A stretch of 64,000 nucleotides of DNA from positions 86,792 to 150,791 of the forward strand of contig JANRFH010000030.1 in NCBI GenBank assembly GCA_030725745.1. Direction: 5' to 3'. The notes under the pieces are model-generated. The model was given only the letters and a program-made list of their open reading frames with translations, was not told the DNA's origin and made no database searches. Positions 16,175 through 25,643 of the stretch are shown in pieces. The position numbers and the translations under genes were made by a program. The stretch is from Akkermansiaceae bacterium. Lineage in GTDB: Bacteria > Verrucomicrobiota > Verrucomicrobiia > Verrucomicrobiales > Akkermansiaceae. The number at the start of each line of letters is the position of its first letter. Position 1 is the stretch's first letter.

Positions 16175-17533
16175 ATGTATTTGCTGAAAAAAGTATTCGA
16201 GCTCAGGGAAAAGACTCACACAGACCACGAGAAGCCCTTCTTGGCGCACCTTGAGGATCTGCGCGTGATGGTGTTCCGCATCGTCATCACCCTGACCATC
16301 TCCGTCATCGTCTGCTTCGCTTTTCAGGAGCATCTCATGGATATCCTCCGCAAGCCTGCCGAGGAGGTCATGCTCATCAAGCAGCAGGCAACGATGCCAG
16401 ATGCCAAAAAACACGTGGGCATCAAGGTGCCGACCGTAGCCCAGTGGAACGAAGCCAAGGACATCGAAAATACCGCCAAAAGCCTCGATCCTGAGCAGAG
16501 GGCGAAATTTTACGAAGCGCTAGGAGATCCGAGAATGGAGTTCCACGCGCGCAGTGTAGCCCTCCTGCGCGCGGCCAAGTCACTACCAGAGGAAAAACGG
16601 CAAGCGTTCATCAAAGGGCTCGATGTGGGCAAAGAAATGACAATCCAGCTCAACGCCTTGCTTGAATCGAATCCCGAAACGGATGCCAGTGCCGGATCCA
16701 ACATCCGCATGATGTCCGCGCTGAAGCCCACCGAGACCTTCATGCTCTCGATGAAGCTCGCCTTATTCGCAGGCATTGTCCTCGCCTTCCCACTCCTGCT
16801 CATGTTTGTGCTGCAGTTCATTCTCCCCGGCCTGCACGCCAAGGAGCGAAAAGTCCTGTGGCCAGCGATGACCATCGGCTTCGGCCTTTTCCTCGGCGGT
16901 GTCCTTTTCGCCTACTTCCTCGTCCTGCCAAAGGCGCTCACATTCTTCTACGAATGGAGCGGCGACCTCGGAGTATCTAACGACTGGCGCATCGGTGAAT
17001 ACATCACTTTCGCCACTCAGTTCACTTTACTTTTCGGCGTTTCCTTCGAGCTACCCGTCGTGGTCATGGTGCTGGTGAAGCTCGGCCTCCTCACCTACGA
17101 CAGCATGGCGCGCACCCGCACCTACGCCATCATCGCCATCTACGTCGCCGCAGCCATCATCACCCCCACTCCGGACATCATGACCCTGAACCTTATGGCC
17201 GTCCCGATGCTCGTCCTCTACGAAATCTGTATCTGGCTCGCCTACTTCGACCGTAAAAAACAACGCAAGCGCGAAGCAGAGGAAGAGCAGGAAGAAATCG
17301 AACGCAGGCTCGAGAGATCGCGTGAAATGAAAGATCGCGAGGACTCAGATGTCCACGAATACAGCGACGACCATGCCGAGGACACAGAAGAAGAAGGAGA
17401 CCACGGCTGGGACGAAGATTACCAACACGAAAGCGACCTCGAAGACCACGAGGAATGGACGGAGCCAGATGATGCCGTAACCGGCGATAGCACGCCTCCA
17501 AAAGACGACAACGAACCTAAAAAAGAAGACTGA
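16175..17533 (+). CDS. tatC: Sec-independent protein translocase TatC with enlarged first periplasmic loop
   Basis: Core receptor of the twin-arginine export pathway. Family signatures are FLAHLEDLRVMVFRIVITL at the N-terminus, FGVSFELPVVVMVL, and ITPTPDIMTLNLMAVPM before the last helices. Two features are odd. The loop between helix 1 (ending VCFAFQEH) and helix 2 (TFMLSMKLALFAGI) is about 130-140 residues instead of roughly 40-50. The C-terminus carries about 85 residues of very acidic sequence. ATG at MYLLKKVF is preferred over TTG six codons upstream. It is the first gene of a coupled run. A Tat-type signal (SRRSFLRN) is seen at 59.6 kb. Confidence 0.93.
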   Translation: MYLLKKVFELREKTHTDHEKPFLAHLEDLRVMVFRIVITLTISVIVCFAFQEHLMDILRKPAEEVMLIKQQATMPDAKKHVGIKVPTVAQWNEAKDIENTAKSLDPEQRAKFYEALGDPRMEFHARSVALLRAAKSLPEEKRQAFIKGLDVGKEMTIQLNALLESNPETDASAGSNIRMMSALKPTETFMLSMKLALFAGIVLAFPLLLMFVLQFILPGLHAKERKVLWPAMTIGFGLFLGGVLFAYFLVLPKALTFFYEWSGDLGVSNDWRIGEYITFATQFTLLFGVSFELPVVVMVLVKLGLLTYDSMARTRTYAIIAIYVAAAIITPTPDIMTLNLMAVPMLVLYEICIWLAYFDRKKQRKREAEEEQEEIERRLERSREMKDREDSDVHEYSDDHAEDTEEEGDHGWDEDYQHESDLEDHEEWTEPDDAVTGDSTPPKDDNEPKKED

Positions 17534-18399
17534 TGCCCGCCGCCACAACCGAGTCAAATGAAGTCAGCCAGAAATCTCCCTTCGCTGGCTGCGCGATCCT
17601 CATCGCCGCCGTCGCGGTGATGCTTTTCCTAATCATTTTTTCGGTCACCGTCCTCTTCCGCCAGTATAATGAGATCGCCAAGTTCACCGCTGAGGAGCCA
17701 GAGCCCCTCGCCATCGAGAACCTCGAAAACAGGGAATCCGAGCTCAATGCCCTCGCCGAAAAGCTCGAAGCCTTCCGCCAATCTGTCACTGATGGCGAAA
17801 CCGCCGCTCTCGAGCTGAACGCGGATGAGATCAACCTCGCCATCGCCGCCTACGAGCCTTTCAAGGATCTTCGCGGCACATTCCGAGTTTCCGAAATCAC
17901 ACCGGAAGCCCTGCGGGCAAAAATTTCCTTCCAACTCAACGGCAAACCCCGACTCGCAAAAGAAGGAGAAACAGGCTGGATGGCCTCTGATCCACGTTAC
18001 CTAAACGCCACCATGATCACCGTGCCCGGCCTTCTGCAGAAAGAAGTCATCTTACAAATTCGCCATATCTTGGTCGAAGGCGCAGAGGTGGCTCCGCAGT
18101 TTGAAGAGCAGATGTCACCCTACCGCATTGCCGAGCGATACATTGGCACTGAGGGAATAGGCACCGTCATGGAGCAACTAACCACCGTCGAGCTGGACGA
18201 GGGAGTCATTCGTTTCGTCAAAACCAAAGGCGAAGTCCCAGCCGATACCGTCACCAACGAGCAGGTCGATGTCGCAAGTAAACGTTTCTTTACCTTCTTC
18301 GGCATAGCCGCCTGCATCTTCCTTCTTTTCGCAGGCACCGTCATCTTCGTCTCACTTCACTTGAAAAAATCACGAGATGTCGGAGTATCAGAATCATGA
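17533..18399 (+). CDS. Two-TM membrane protein of unknown function, coupled to tatC
   Basis: Not recognised. Membrane helices sit near both ends (ILIAAVAVMLFLIIFSVTVL at about 22-41, FFTFFGIAACIFLLFAGTVI at about 253-272) and enclose a periplasmic domain of about 210 residues. This domain begins with a Glu-rich helix and contains FRVSEITPEALRAKISFQL and FKTKGEVPA-like strands. The start shares a base with the tatC stop, and the stop overlaps the protease start by 4 bp. Tight coupling suggests the products are made in fixed ratio. Confidence 0.75.
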   Translation: MPAATTESNEVSQKSPFAGCAILIAAVAVMLFLIIFSVTVLFRQYNEIAKFTAEEPEPLAIENLENRESELNALAEKLEAFRQSVTDGETAALELNADEINLAIAAYEPFKDLRGTFRVSEITPEALRAKISFQLNGKPRLAKEGETGWMASDPRYLNATMITVPGLLQKEVILQIRHILVEGAEVAPQFEEQMSPYRIAERYIGTEGIGTVMEQLTTVELDEGVIRFVKTKGEVPADTVTNEQVDVASKRFFTFFGIAACIFLLFAGTVIFVSLHLKKSRDVGVSES

Positions 18400-19613
18400 A
18401 GCTTCAAAAACTGTGCACAATCTTGCTACTGGCCTGCCTACCTGCGACCGCCAAGGAAACACCAGCTGCCACCCCCGACGCCCCAAAAACACAGGCTAAT
18501 GCCACCAAGGAGGAAACCTCAACCTTGGAAGCCCTTAACAAGCTCGCGGAGGAAAGGCTCAAGCAGGAAACCACCGATCTACGCGCTGAGATCGAGAAAC
18601 TCAAACTAGAGCGCCAGCTCATCACCGAGCGCCTCGCCCTAGAAGCAACCAAACGCGATGAAGCCATAAAAGACGCCGTCTCCGAGACCGAAATGGAGAT
18701 CGCACGCCTCACACGCGAGACCTCCGCCGCACAAATGCGCGCCGAGAAACTCGCCGCAGACCTCAAAAGCGCGCAAAGCGAATCCGCCCTCAAGCTCACA
18801 CGCCTCGAAAACGAAATCAGAGCCATCCAGACTGAGGAAAAACGCGATTCCTTCGCAGATTCCGATCCCGTTTATCTAGAGTCTCCGCTCCGCGATGACG
18901 GCATCCTCGTCATTTCAGACCGTCGCATCCCACTCAACGGTATGATCACAACCGATACTGCGGATTTCGTCACAAGCCGCATCGATTTCTGGAACAACCG
19001 CGACAAGAAACTCCCCATCTTCATCGTCATCGACTACTGCCCCGGCGGCTCAGTCATGGCCGGCTACCAGATTCTCAAAGCCATGGAGTCAAGCTCCGCG
19101 CCCATCCATGTCGTCGTGAAAAGTTTCGCCGCATCCATGGCCGCCTGCATCACCACGCTAGCAGAAGAAAGCTATGCCTACCCGAACGCCGTAATCCTCC
19201 ACCACCAGATCAGCTCCCAGATCATCCTCGCCCAGCTCAACCTCACCGAGCAAAAGGAATTCTATGAAGAAAGCCAGCGCTGGTGGAAACGCCTCGCCGC
19301 ACCCGTAGCAAAAAAAATGGGTATCACCACCGATGAACTCATCGAAAAAATGTACGCTCGCTCATCAAACGGTGACTGGAGCGAATTCGCCGACGAAGCA
19401 GTGAAGCTCAAGTGGGTCAACCACATCGTCGATGGCATCATCGAAAGCTCCATCACGGTAAATCCCGATAAAGAAAAGAAATCCGATGACAGCAAGCAGG
19501 CACTCACCGAGCAGGTTGATTCTGAAGGTAAGCCCTTCGTCTTTCTCCCCCGCCTCAATCCCAAGGACGTCTATTTCCTCTACAATCCGGACGGCTACTA
19601 CCGCACACGATGA
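18396..19613 (+). CDS. Exported ClpP-like serine protease with N-terminal coiled coil
   Basis: A signal peptide (LCTILLLACLPATAKE) and a charged coiled coil (about residues 35-150) precede a ClpP/crotonase-fold domain. A ClpP-like triad can be aligned: Ser in KSFAASMAACI, His in NAVILHHQI about 22 residues later (25 in E. coli ClpP), and Asp in NGDWSEFADEAVKLKWV, which parallels ClpP DRFLSAxEAxxYGLV. DYCPGGSVMAG matches the oxyanion Gly region. ClpP is normally cytosolic and ATPase-fed; here the signal peptide implies a periplasmic, AAA-independent enzyme closer in logic to SppA (inference). It is translationally coupled on both sides. Confidence 0.82.
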   Translation: MKLQKLCTILLLACLPATAKETPAATPDAPKTQANATKEETSTLEALNKLAEERLKQETTDLRAEIEKLKLERQLITERLALEATKRDEAIKDAVSETEMEIARLTRETSAAQMRAEKLAADLKSAQSESALKLTRLENEIRAIQTEEKRDSFADSDPVYLESPLRDDGILVISDRRIPLNGMITTDTADFVTSRIDFWNNRDKKLPIFIVIDYCPGGSVMAGYQILKAMESSSAPIHVVVKSFAASMAACITTLAEESYAYPNAVILHHQISSQIILAQLNLTEQKEFYEESQRWWKRLAAPVAKKMGITTDELIEKMYARSSNGDWSEFADEAVKLKWVNHIVDGIIESSITVNPDKEKKSDDSKQALTEQVDSEGKPFVFLPRLNPKDVYFLYNPDGYYRTR

Positions 19614-20395
19614 GCTCCCTTGAGGACGAGTTTCCCGATGTCATCTCCAAGGCCATGCTCGGCCACGGGATCGATACGGCCATTCTAGCCGCAAAAACCG
19701 AAGCCACTCCCGCCGCCATCACTTCATTGCTGGATGGTGAAATGGATGCCCCCACCGTCTCACTCATTTCACCTGCCCTCGGCCTAGGCCCCGCCGCGCT
19801 CATTTCACTCCCAAGCTACCTGCCAGAACCGCTCGCCATCGAAGGCATACGCAGAATCGAAGTTCCCTTCGGGCAATGGATGGTAAACGCATGGCTCATC
19901 GAAAAAGACGGCACCACCCTCCTTTTCGACACCGGCCATCGCCCGAATGACGTTTTTGAAAACCTTCACGGCACTTCGCCAGAAGCTGTTTTTATCACCC
20001 ACGATCACCCCGATCACATCGGAGGAGTGGATACCTTGCGCAAAAAAGGACTAACAATTATCAACGAAACCGAAGCCCTCAATCGGGAAAAATTTACCTA
20101 CGGCAGCCTCACCATCACCGCCACAGATCTCTCCGGCCACAAAACACCCACCGCCGGATATTTCATCGAAGGTATGGGTGAAAAAATCCTCATCTCAGGA
20201 GACGCCATCTTCGCAGGCTCCATTGGTAGATGCCAAAACCCCGCAGCCCTTCAAACGGCTTTTGACAACCTCCACCGCGTCCTCACCCAAGCCGGAGACG
20301 ACTGCATCATCCTCCCCGGCCACGGCCCTGCCACCACCGTCGCACAAGAGCGTGCCTCGAATCCCTTCATCGCTACCGCAAAATACTTGCATTAA
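19610..20395 (+). CDS. Metallo-beta-lactamase-fold hydrolase with a helical N-terminal domain
   Basis: Residues about 75-261 form an MBL-fold domain: LLFDTGHRPNDV, the zinc motif THDHPDHIGGVD, ISGDAIFAGSIG (bridging Asp) and ILPGHGP (His). Residues 1-70 are a helical segment (AAKTEATPAAITSLLDGEMD) that resembles a degenerate helix-turn-helix; I cannot assign it. No signal peptide is visible, so it is probably cytosolic. Likely a thioesterase, glyoxalase-II-like or quinol-type hydrolase; the substrate is unknown. It overlaps the protease stop by 4 bp and ends the coupled run. Confidence 0.85.
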   Translation: MSSLEDEFPDVISKAMLGHGIDTAILAAKTEATPAAITSLLDGEMDAPTVSLISPALGLGPAALISLPSYLPEPLAIEGIRRIEVPFGQWMVNAWLIEKDGTTLLFDTGHRPNDVFENLHGTSPEAVFITHDHPDHIGGVDTLRKKGLTIINETEALNREKFTYGSLTITATDLSGHKTPTAGYFIEGMGEKILISGDAIFAGSIGRCQNPAALQTAFDNLHRVLTQAGDDCIILPGHGPATTVAQERASNPFIATAKYLH

Positions 20396-20420
20396 CAAAA
20401 ACCCGTCGCACACTCTCTTC

Positions 20421-21296
20421 ATGAATTTGCGCGGACTCCTCCTCTCCATATTTCTCGCACCACTCGCTTCCGCAGAGCTGAAAGTCGTTTCACTCCATCC
20501 CCTCATCGGCGATCTCCTTCGTCAGGTGGGTGGCGATAAGATCGAAGTCATCGATCTCATCGGAGCCAACGGCGATCCCCACAGCTTCGAGCCTCAGGCA
20601 AAGGATCTCGCCGCCGCCGAGAGTGCAGAAATCTATTTCGTCTCAGGAATGGAACTTGAAACCTACCTGCCAGAACTCAAAACCGTCCTCGGAGACCGCG
20701 CCCGCATCGTCGAGGTCGGATCCACCCTCCCCTCACTCCACGGTGCCTGCAACCACGAAGGCCACGAACACAACCACGAGCACGAGATTGATCCCCATTG
20801 GTGGCACTCCATCGACCTCTTCCGCCGCGCGGCAGGCATTGTCGAAGTAGAGCTTTCCAAACAAAGCCCCGAAGATGCAGCAACATTCGCTACCAACGCC
20901 GCAGCCTACCGCGGGGAACTCGATGAGTTGGAAAAATGGGTAAAAAGAGAAGTCATCCGCATCCCGCGTGATGCCCGCAAGCTCGCCACTGCCCACGCCG
21001 CTTTCCAATATTTCTGTGAAGCCTACGGCTTTGAATCCTTTTCCGTTCAGGGTCTCAACCGCGAGCAGATGCCGGATGCGGTCACCCTCGCCAAGCTCAT
21101 CGCCACTCTCGAAGAGGAAAAAGTCGCCGCCATTTTCCCTGAAAAGGAATCCAACCCGAAAATGCTCCAGAGTCTCACCCGCGACACTGGCATCAAGCTC
21201 GGCGGCGAACTCATTGCCGATGGACGAGGTGTCACCTCCTACAAGGACATGATGCGAGCCAACGTCACCGCCATCGTTGCCGGACTCTCAAAATAG
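20421..21296 (+). CDS. ZnuA-like metal ABC transporter substrate-binding protein
   Basis: The ATG at MNLRGLLLSIFLAPLASA is chosen because it gives a signal peptide; the long ORF from 20178 runs through the MBL gene. The cluster A-I fold is marked by VSLHPLIGDLLRQVGGD, GDPHSFEPQAKDL, the ligand triad region DPHWWHS, TAHAAFQYFCEAYG and IFPEKESNPKM. A short His/Glu-rich loop (CNHEGHEHNHEHE) is typical of zinc-type binding proteins. No cognate permease or ATPase gene lies beside it, so transporter partners must be elsewhere. Confidence 0.88.
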   Translation: MNLRGLLLSIFLAPLASAELKVVSLHPLIGDLLRQVGGDKIEVIDLIGANGDPHSFEPQAKDLAAAESAEIYFVSGMELETYLPELKTVLGDRARIVEVGSTLPSLHGACNHEGHEHNHEHEIDPHWWHSIDLFRRAAGIVEVELSKQSPEDAATFATNAAAYRGELDELEKWVKREVIRIPRDARKLATAHAAFQYFCEAYGFESFSVQGLNREQMPDAVTLAKLIATLEEEKVAAIFPEKESNPKMLQSLTRDTGIKLGGELIADGRGVTSYKDMMRANVTAIVAGLSK

Positions 21297-21357
21297 ACCC
21301 GGCATCATCTAAACGTGTGGTTGCAGCACTCTACGTGTATCCTAATTTAGGAGAATT

Positions 21358-22221
21358 ATGAAAGCCCGCCTCCTGCGCAACATCGTTGTATCCGCCACCA
21401 TACTCACCCATTGCGCATTGTCGCAGGAAGAGCCGCCTGCATACTTCGGCAGTGCCACGGAATTCACCGGACTCACGGGAAATCTCTACGATCTCAAGGT
21501 TGGCTCCGATGGTGATTTCACCGATGTCGCGCCGAATGGAAGCGTCAAATACGAAGAATGCTACGAAGCGATCGAGGATCTTGCCCGCAAAGGCTTCCGC
21601 CAGAAAGACCTCGACGAATACAGCATCGGAGACACCACCTGTGACTTCAAAGCTCTAGCCATCAAATACACTGAGGCCTCTATCGCCCCAGTGGCTTTCG
21701 GATCACCGGAAATCAAGCCCACCGGAATTATCATTGTTTATAAAGGCGTTGTCGAAGAAGCACCCGAAGAAGAAATCCGCTTCGCTGGATGGTTCGATGA
21801 CGCGATGCTCGTCCTCGTCAATGACGAGGTCGTCTTCTACACCGCATGGCGCGAAGACAAGACCCGCTACAAATCCAAAGAATTCGGAAATCAACGCGCG
21901 GCCAAAATCAAGGAAACCGGCGGATTGACCGGCATCGGCGATGCCTACGGAGAATACATCCAACTCAAGAAAGGTGACACACTCCAGATCGTCGTCGCTG
22001 AAATCCCCGGAGGCAACATCGGCGGAACCCTTAAAGTGCAGGTCAAGGACAAGCACTACAAAGACGACAAGCACGATGATCCGATCCTCCACCCCTTCGT
22101 CGCTGGTGAACTCTCGCGTGATGATGAAAAAGTGCTCGAGGAATCCGGCATCGAGTTCGATCTCCGCCAGATTCCCGAATTCAAATTTTCCACCGGAGCG
22201 CCCGCGCCTGAAGAAGAATGA
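21358..22221 (+). CDS. Secreted protein of unknown function with a PA14-like segment
   Basis: A clear AGGAG ribosome-binding site lies 4 nt before the ATG. The signal peptide is NIVVSATILTHCALSQ. The mature part starts with YDLKVGSDGDFTDVAPNGS and contains RFAGWFDDAMLVLVNDEVVF, a pattern I associate with PA14-like domains in Verrucomicrobiota. The C-terminal region is rich in charge (DKHYKDDKHDDP). Function unknown, perhaps carbohydrate-related. Its stop is adjacent to the sialate esterase start, so the two probably form a unit. Confidence 0.75.
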   Translation: MKARLLRNIVVSATILTHCALSQEEPPAYFGSATEFTGLTGNLYDLKVGSDGDFTDVAPNGSVKYEECYEAIEDLARKGFRQKDLDEYSIGDTTCDFKALAIKYTEASIAPVAFGSPEIKPTGIIIVYKGVVEEAPEEEIRFAGWFDDAMLVLVNDEVVFYTAWREDKTRYKSKEFGNQRAAKIKETGGLTGIGDAYGEYIQLKKGDTLQIVVAEIPGGNIGGTLKVQVKDKHYKDDKHDDPILHPFVAGELSRDDEKVLEESGIEFDLRQIPEFKFSTGAPAPEEE

Positions 22222-23763
22222 ATGATGGAAATACTCAATCCTAAAGCAAAGGTGCTGGCACTTGCCGCGTCATTCGCGCTCGCTCTTTCGGCTCATGCAA
22301 AAGCCGAAATCACACCCGCCCGCGTCTTCGGCTCGGACATGGTGCTGCAATGTGAAGCGCCGATTCGCGTGTGGGGAACAGCCGAAAATGGCACAACCGT
22401 AACCATCACGCTCGGGAAAGAAACTCTCGAAGCAAAGGCTGATGCATCAGGAAGATGGCTCGCCACTTTCCCTCCCCGCAAGGCCTCTACGGAGCCTATT
22501 TCGCTCACTATCAACGAACACCAGTTCACCAACATCCTCATCGGCGAGGTATGGATTTGCTCCGGCCAATCCAACATGAAATTCACCCTGAATGCCTCTG
22601 AAGTAAATCCGGATCTCCGCAAGAAGGCAACGAACGACAAACTCAGGCTACTTGTGCACGAAGGGCTGCCGCTGGTCGCAAAGAACGGCTACAATGAGGA
22701 GCAGTTGAAGCGATGCAACGTCGACACATTCTTCAATGCCAAGTGGAGTACCAGCACTCCAAAAACCGCAGGCAGTGCCTCCGCCGTCGGCTGGATCTTC
22801 GGCAACGGTCTCCAGCGCGAAATGGACGTCCCGGTCGGCATCATCCAGATCGCCGTCGGCGGCTCCGCGATGAACAACTGGATCGCCCCAGAAACAGCGA
22901 AAAAACATCCATTCACCGCATCGCTCTACGAGAAAGACTGGCTCACCAACGAGGATGTTTACGAAGCCCACCGCACACGCGGAGCTGATGCATTGAAGAA
23001 CGTCATCAAAAAAGGCGAGCCATACATCATTGGCAAAACCCCCTACCGCTGGCTTTGCGAACCCGGCTTCCTTTACGAGGCCAGCATCGCCCCGCTCAAG
23101 GGACTCTCTTTCCGTGGAATCGTCTGGTATCAGGGCGAATCGGATGCCTACAGCACCGAGTCCACCGCTGCCGCATCTGAACTTTTCCCGCTATTGATCG
23201 GATCATGGCGTGACCAACTGGACGCAGAGGATTCCAAATTCATCTACGTCCAACTCCCCGGCCACAAAGCCACCAACTGGCCGCGATTCAGGGAGAACCA
23301 ACGCCTCACCGAAAGCAAACTTCCGAACCTCTCCATGGTTGTCACCATCGACCTCGGATCGGAAGCCAACATCCACCCCAAGGACAAACAACCCATCGGC
23401 GAACGCGTGCTACGCCTGGCGCTGAAAAACACCTACGGCAAGGAAATCACCGGCTTCCCCGAGGTGGAAAACGCCAGCGTCGACAGCAAGGAAATCTCCA
23501 TCAGTTTCCGCGAATGCGGCGAGGGTTTCCTACCAGTCGAAGGAGACATTCCAGGCTTTGAAGTTGCCGACAAAAGCGGTGCCTTTCGCGCGGCATCCGC
23601 CAAGCTTTCATCCCCCGACACGATCACTCTCACCAGCCCCGTTGCAAATCCCACTACCGTCAGATACGGCTGGATGCCCTTTCCAAAACCGGCTTTGAAA
23701 CTCTTCAACAGCGACAAGCTTCCTCTTGGGCCCTTTTCAATGGTGATTGTTGGAAGTGATTAG
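22222..23763 (+). CDS. Sialate O-acetylesterase-like SGNH hydrolase (secreted)
   Basis: The signal peptide ends at SAHAKA. An N-terminal Ig-like strand region ([26 protein letters not shown]) is typical of the family. The SASA/SGNH core has the nucleophile in [14 protein letters not shown], then [11 protein letters not shown], and a late HP motif ([17 protein letters not shown]) with the catalytic His. A C-terminal beta domain ends in [11 protein letters not shown]. The family removes O-acetyl groups from sialic acids or plant and algal polysaccharides. It is adjacent to the secreted gene upstream, and its last 4 bp overlap the convergent exonuclease gene. Confidence 0.9.
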   Translation: MMEILNPKAKVLALAASFALALSAHAKAEITPARVFGSDMVLQCEAPIRVWGTAENGTTVTITLGKETLEAKADASGRWLATFPPRKASTEPISLTINEHQFTNILIGEVWICSGQSNMKFTLNASEVNPDLRKKATNDKLRLLVHEGLPLVAKNGYNEEQLKRCNVDTFFNAKWSTSTPKTAGSASAVGWIFGNGLQREMDVPVGIIQIAVGGSAMNNWIAPETAKKHPFTASLYEKDWLTNEDVYEAHRTRGADALKNVIKKGEPYIIGKTPYRWLCEPGFLYEASIAPLKGLSFRGIVWYQGESDAYSTESTAAASELFPLLIGSWRDQLDAEDSKFIYVQLPGHKATNWPRFRENQRLTESKLPNLSMVVTIDLGSEANIHPKDKQPIGERVLRLALKNTYGKEITGFPEVENASVDSKEISISFRECGEGFLPVEGDIPGFEVADKSGAFRAASAKLSSPDTITLTSPVANPTTVRYGWMPFPKPALKLFNSDKLPLGPFSMVIVGSD

Positions 23764-24524
23764 CTGCCTTTCAGCATGAGGCTCACCGGGCAGTGATCGG
23801 AGCCGAGCACGTGGGCGAGGATCGTTGCGTCTTCTAACCTGTCGACGAGCGCAGGAGAAACGCCGAAGTAATCGATTCTCCACCCGACGTTACGCTGCCG
23901 GGCACCACCGCGATATGACCACCAGGAGTAAGCCTCGGTTTTATCGGGGTAGAAATGGCGAAAGGTATCCACGAAACCACTGCCAAGGAGTTCGGTGAAG
24001 CTGGCGCGTTCCTCATCAGAAAAACCCGCGCTCTTGTGGTTTGCAGAGGGGCGGGCGAGGTCGATCTCGTTGTGGGCGACGTTGAGATCTCCGCAGAAAA
24101 TGACGGGTTTCGTTTTCGCCAACTCGTTGAGGTGAAGGCGGAATGCGACGTCCCATTCAAGGCGATAAGGGAGGCGCCGCAGGCCGTCCTGAGCATTGAC
24201 CGTGTATACGTTCACGAGGAAAAAATCCTGATACTCGGCGGTAATGACGCGGCCTTCCTTGTCATGCTCCTCGATGCCGAAGCCATTGGTCACGGAAAGC
24301 GGAGCTTCCTTGGTGAAAATCGCGGTGCCGGAGTAACCGGGTTTTTCGGCGGAGTTCCAGTAAGACTTGTAGCCACCGAATTCTAGGGGCAGCTCAACCT
24401 GTTCCTCGCGGGCTTTGGTTTCCTGCAGGCAGAGGATATCGGGATTTTCGGTAGAGAGGAAACCGGCCATGTCCTTTTTGAGGGCGGCGCGGATGCCATT
24501 GACGTTCCAAGAGATGATTTTCAT
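23760..24524 (-). CDS. xth: Exodeoxyribonuclease III / AP endonuclease
   Basis: ExoIII-type base-excision repair enzyme. The start at [15 protein letters not shown] is the family start; the ORF-track extension reads through the family A repeat. Motifs are [10 protein letters not shown] (Glu metal ligand), [60 protein letters not shown] and [10 protein letters not shown] (catalytic His). At 254 residues the length is normal. Confidence 0.95.
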   Translation of the reverse strand: MKIISWNVNGIRAALKKDMAGFLSTENPDILCLQETKAREEQVELPLEFGGYKSYWNSAEKPGYSGTAIFTKEAPLSVTNGFGIEEHDKEGRVITAEYQDFFLVNVYTVNAQDGLRRLPYRLEWDVAFRLHLNELAKTKPVIFCGDLNVAHNEIDLARPSANHKSAGFSDEERASFTELLGSGFVDTFRHFYPDKTEAYSWWSYRGGARQRNVGWRIDYFGVSPALVDRLEDATILAHVLGSDHCPVSLMLKGS

Positions 24525-24540
24525 AGAATTAGATAGGGTT

Positions 24541-24644
24541 AACCGCGAATGGACACAAATTTTCGCGAATGCTTGGGTTAAAAAACGGATATAAGAAAAG
24601 GCTATTGAAGAAAAATTCGCGAACATTTGCGTCCATTCGCGGTT
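24541..24644. repeat. Family A inverted element (CGCGAAT decamers)
   Basis: Two 30-bp arms (24541-24570 and 24615-24644) are inverted and match at 28 of 30 positions around a 44-bp loop. Each arm is three decamers of the form NNNCGCGAAT (AACCGCGAAT, GGACACAAAT, TTTCGCGAAT on the left). The element fills the spacer between queA and the exonuclease gene: its right end is 6 nt from the queA stop and its left end 16 nt from the exonuclease start. Confidence 0.85.
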
Positions 24645-24650
24645 GGAAAT

Positions 24651-25640
24651 TCAGAGGATGAGCATGCAGTCGCCGTAGGAGTAGAAGCGGTATTTTTCTG
24701 CGACAGCTTGACGGTAGGCTTCGAGGGTGAGATCGCGTCCGGCGAAGGCGGAGACGAGCATGATGAGGGTGGATTGGGGGAGGTGGAAGTTCGTGAGCAG
24801 CGCATCTACGGCTTTGAAACGATACGGCGGATGGAGAAAAATATCTGTAGCTCCGGAAAGCGGGCGAGCGGTATCGATTCGCGCGTTTTCCGTAGCGAGG
24901 GACTCAAGGACACGCGTGACCGTGGTGCCGACGGCGATGACGCGCCCGGCTCCGTTGATTTCACCAGCGGCTGCGGGGCTGACGGTGTATTTTTCCGAAT
25001 GCATGACGTGCTCGCCGATGTGATCGACCGATACCGGCCTGAACGTGCCTACGCCGACATGCAGGGTGATGAAATCGTGGCGAATGCGGGCGAGCATTTC
25101 AGGAGTGAAGTGCAGACCGGCGGTGGGTGCAGCGATGGCTCCTTCCTCTTTCGAGAAAACCGTCTGGTAGCGCTCCTTGTCCATGTCCTCATCATCGCGA
25201 CCCATGTAATGCGGTAGCGCGAGGTGCCCGTGTGTGTGGAGATCGACTAGTGACTCCCACTCGATGATGCGGTCGCCGTTTTCGAGAACTTCTACGACAG
25301 TCCCAGTAATTCCGCCCACAGTGGTTATGCGACCTAGTTTCATGCGTTTTCCTGGCTTGGCGAGGCAGCGCCAGAGGGTGGGTGAAAGCTGGTCGAGGCA
25401 GAGGAGTTCAGTCCGGCCGTCATCGGAAAAAACACGTGCGGGGATGACGCGGGTGTTATTGAGGACGAGCAGGTCTTCAGGGCGCAAAAAGCTCTCAAAA
25501 TCCGCGAACATGCGGTGCTCAATCGTTCCACTTTCCCGGTGGATGACCAGCATGCGAGAGGCGGCACGATCCGCGAGCGGGCGGGAAGCGATGAGCTCCG
25601 GCGGGAGTTCGTAATCGTAGTCTTTGGTGAAGAGGGACAC
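24651..25640 (-). CDS. queA: S-adenosylmethionine:tRNA ribosyltransferase-isomerase
   Basis: QueA transfers and rearranges the ribosyl group of SAM to 7-aminomethyl-7-deazaguanine in tRNA, making epoxyqueuosine. Signatures are the N-terminal YDYELPPELIASRPLADRAA, LVLNNTRVIPARV, EGAIAAPTAGLHFTPEML, LHVGVGTFRPV, MHSEKY, GTTVTRVLES, TDIFLHPPYRFKAVDALLTN and FHLPQSTLIMLVSAF. The length of 329 aa is slightly short but complete. It starts 3 nt after the stop of the GH-GT2 fusion gene. Confidence 0.96.
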   Translation of the reverse strand: MSLFTKDYDYELPPELIASRPLADRAASRMLVIHRESGTIEHRMFADFESFLRPEDLLVLNNTRVIPARVFSDDGRTELLCLDQLSPTLWRCLAKPGKRMKLGRITTVGGITGTVVEVLENGDRIIEWESLVDLHTHGHLALPHYMGRDDEDMDKERYQTVFSKEEGAIAAPTAGLHFTPEMLARIRHDFITLHVGVGTFRPVSVDHIGEHVMHSEKYTVSPAAAGEINGAGRVIAVGTTVTRVLESLATENARIDTARPLSGATDIFLHPPYRFKAVDALLTNFHLPQSTLIMLVSAFAGRDLTLEAYRQAVAEKYRFYSYGDCMLIL

Positions 25641-25643
25641 GGG

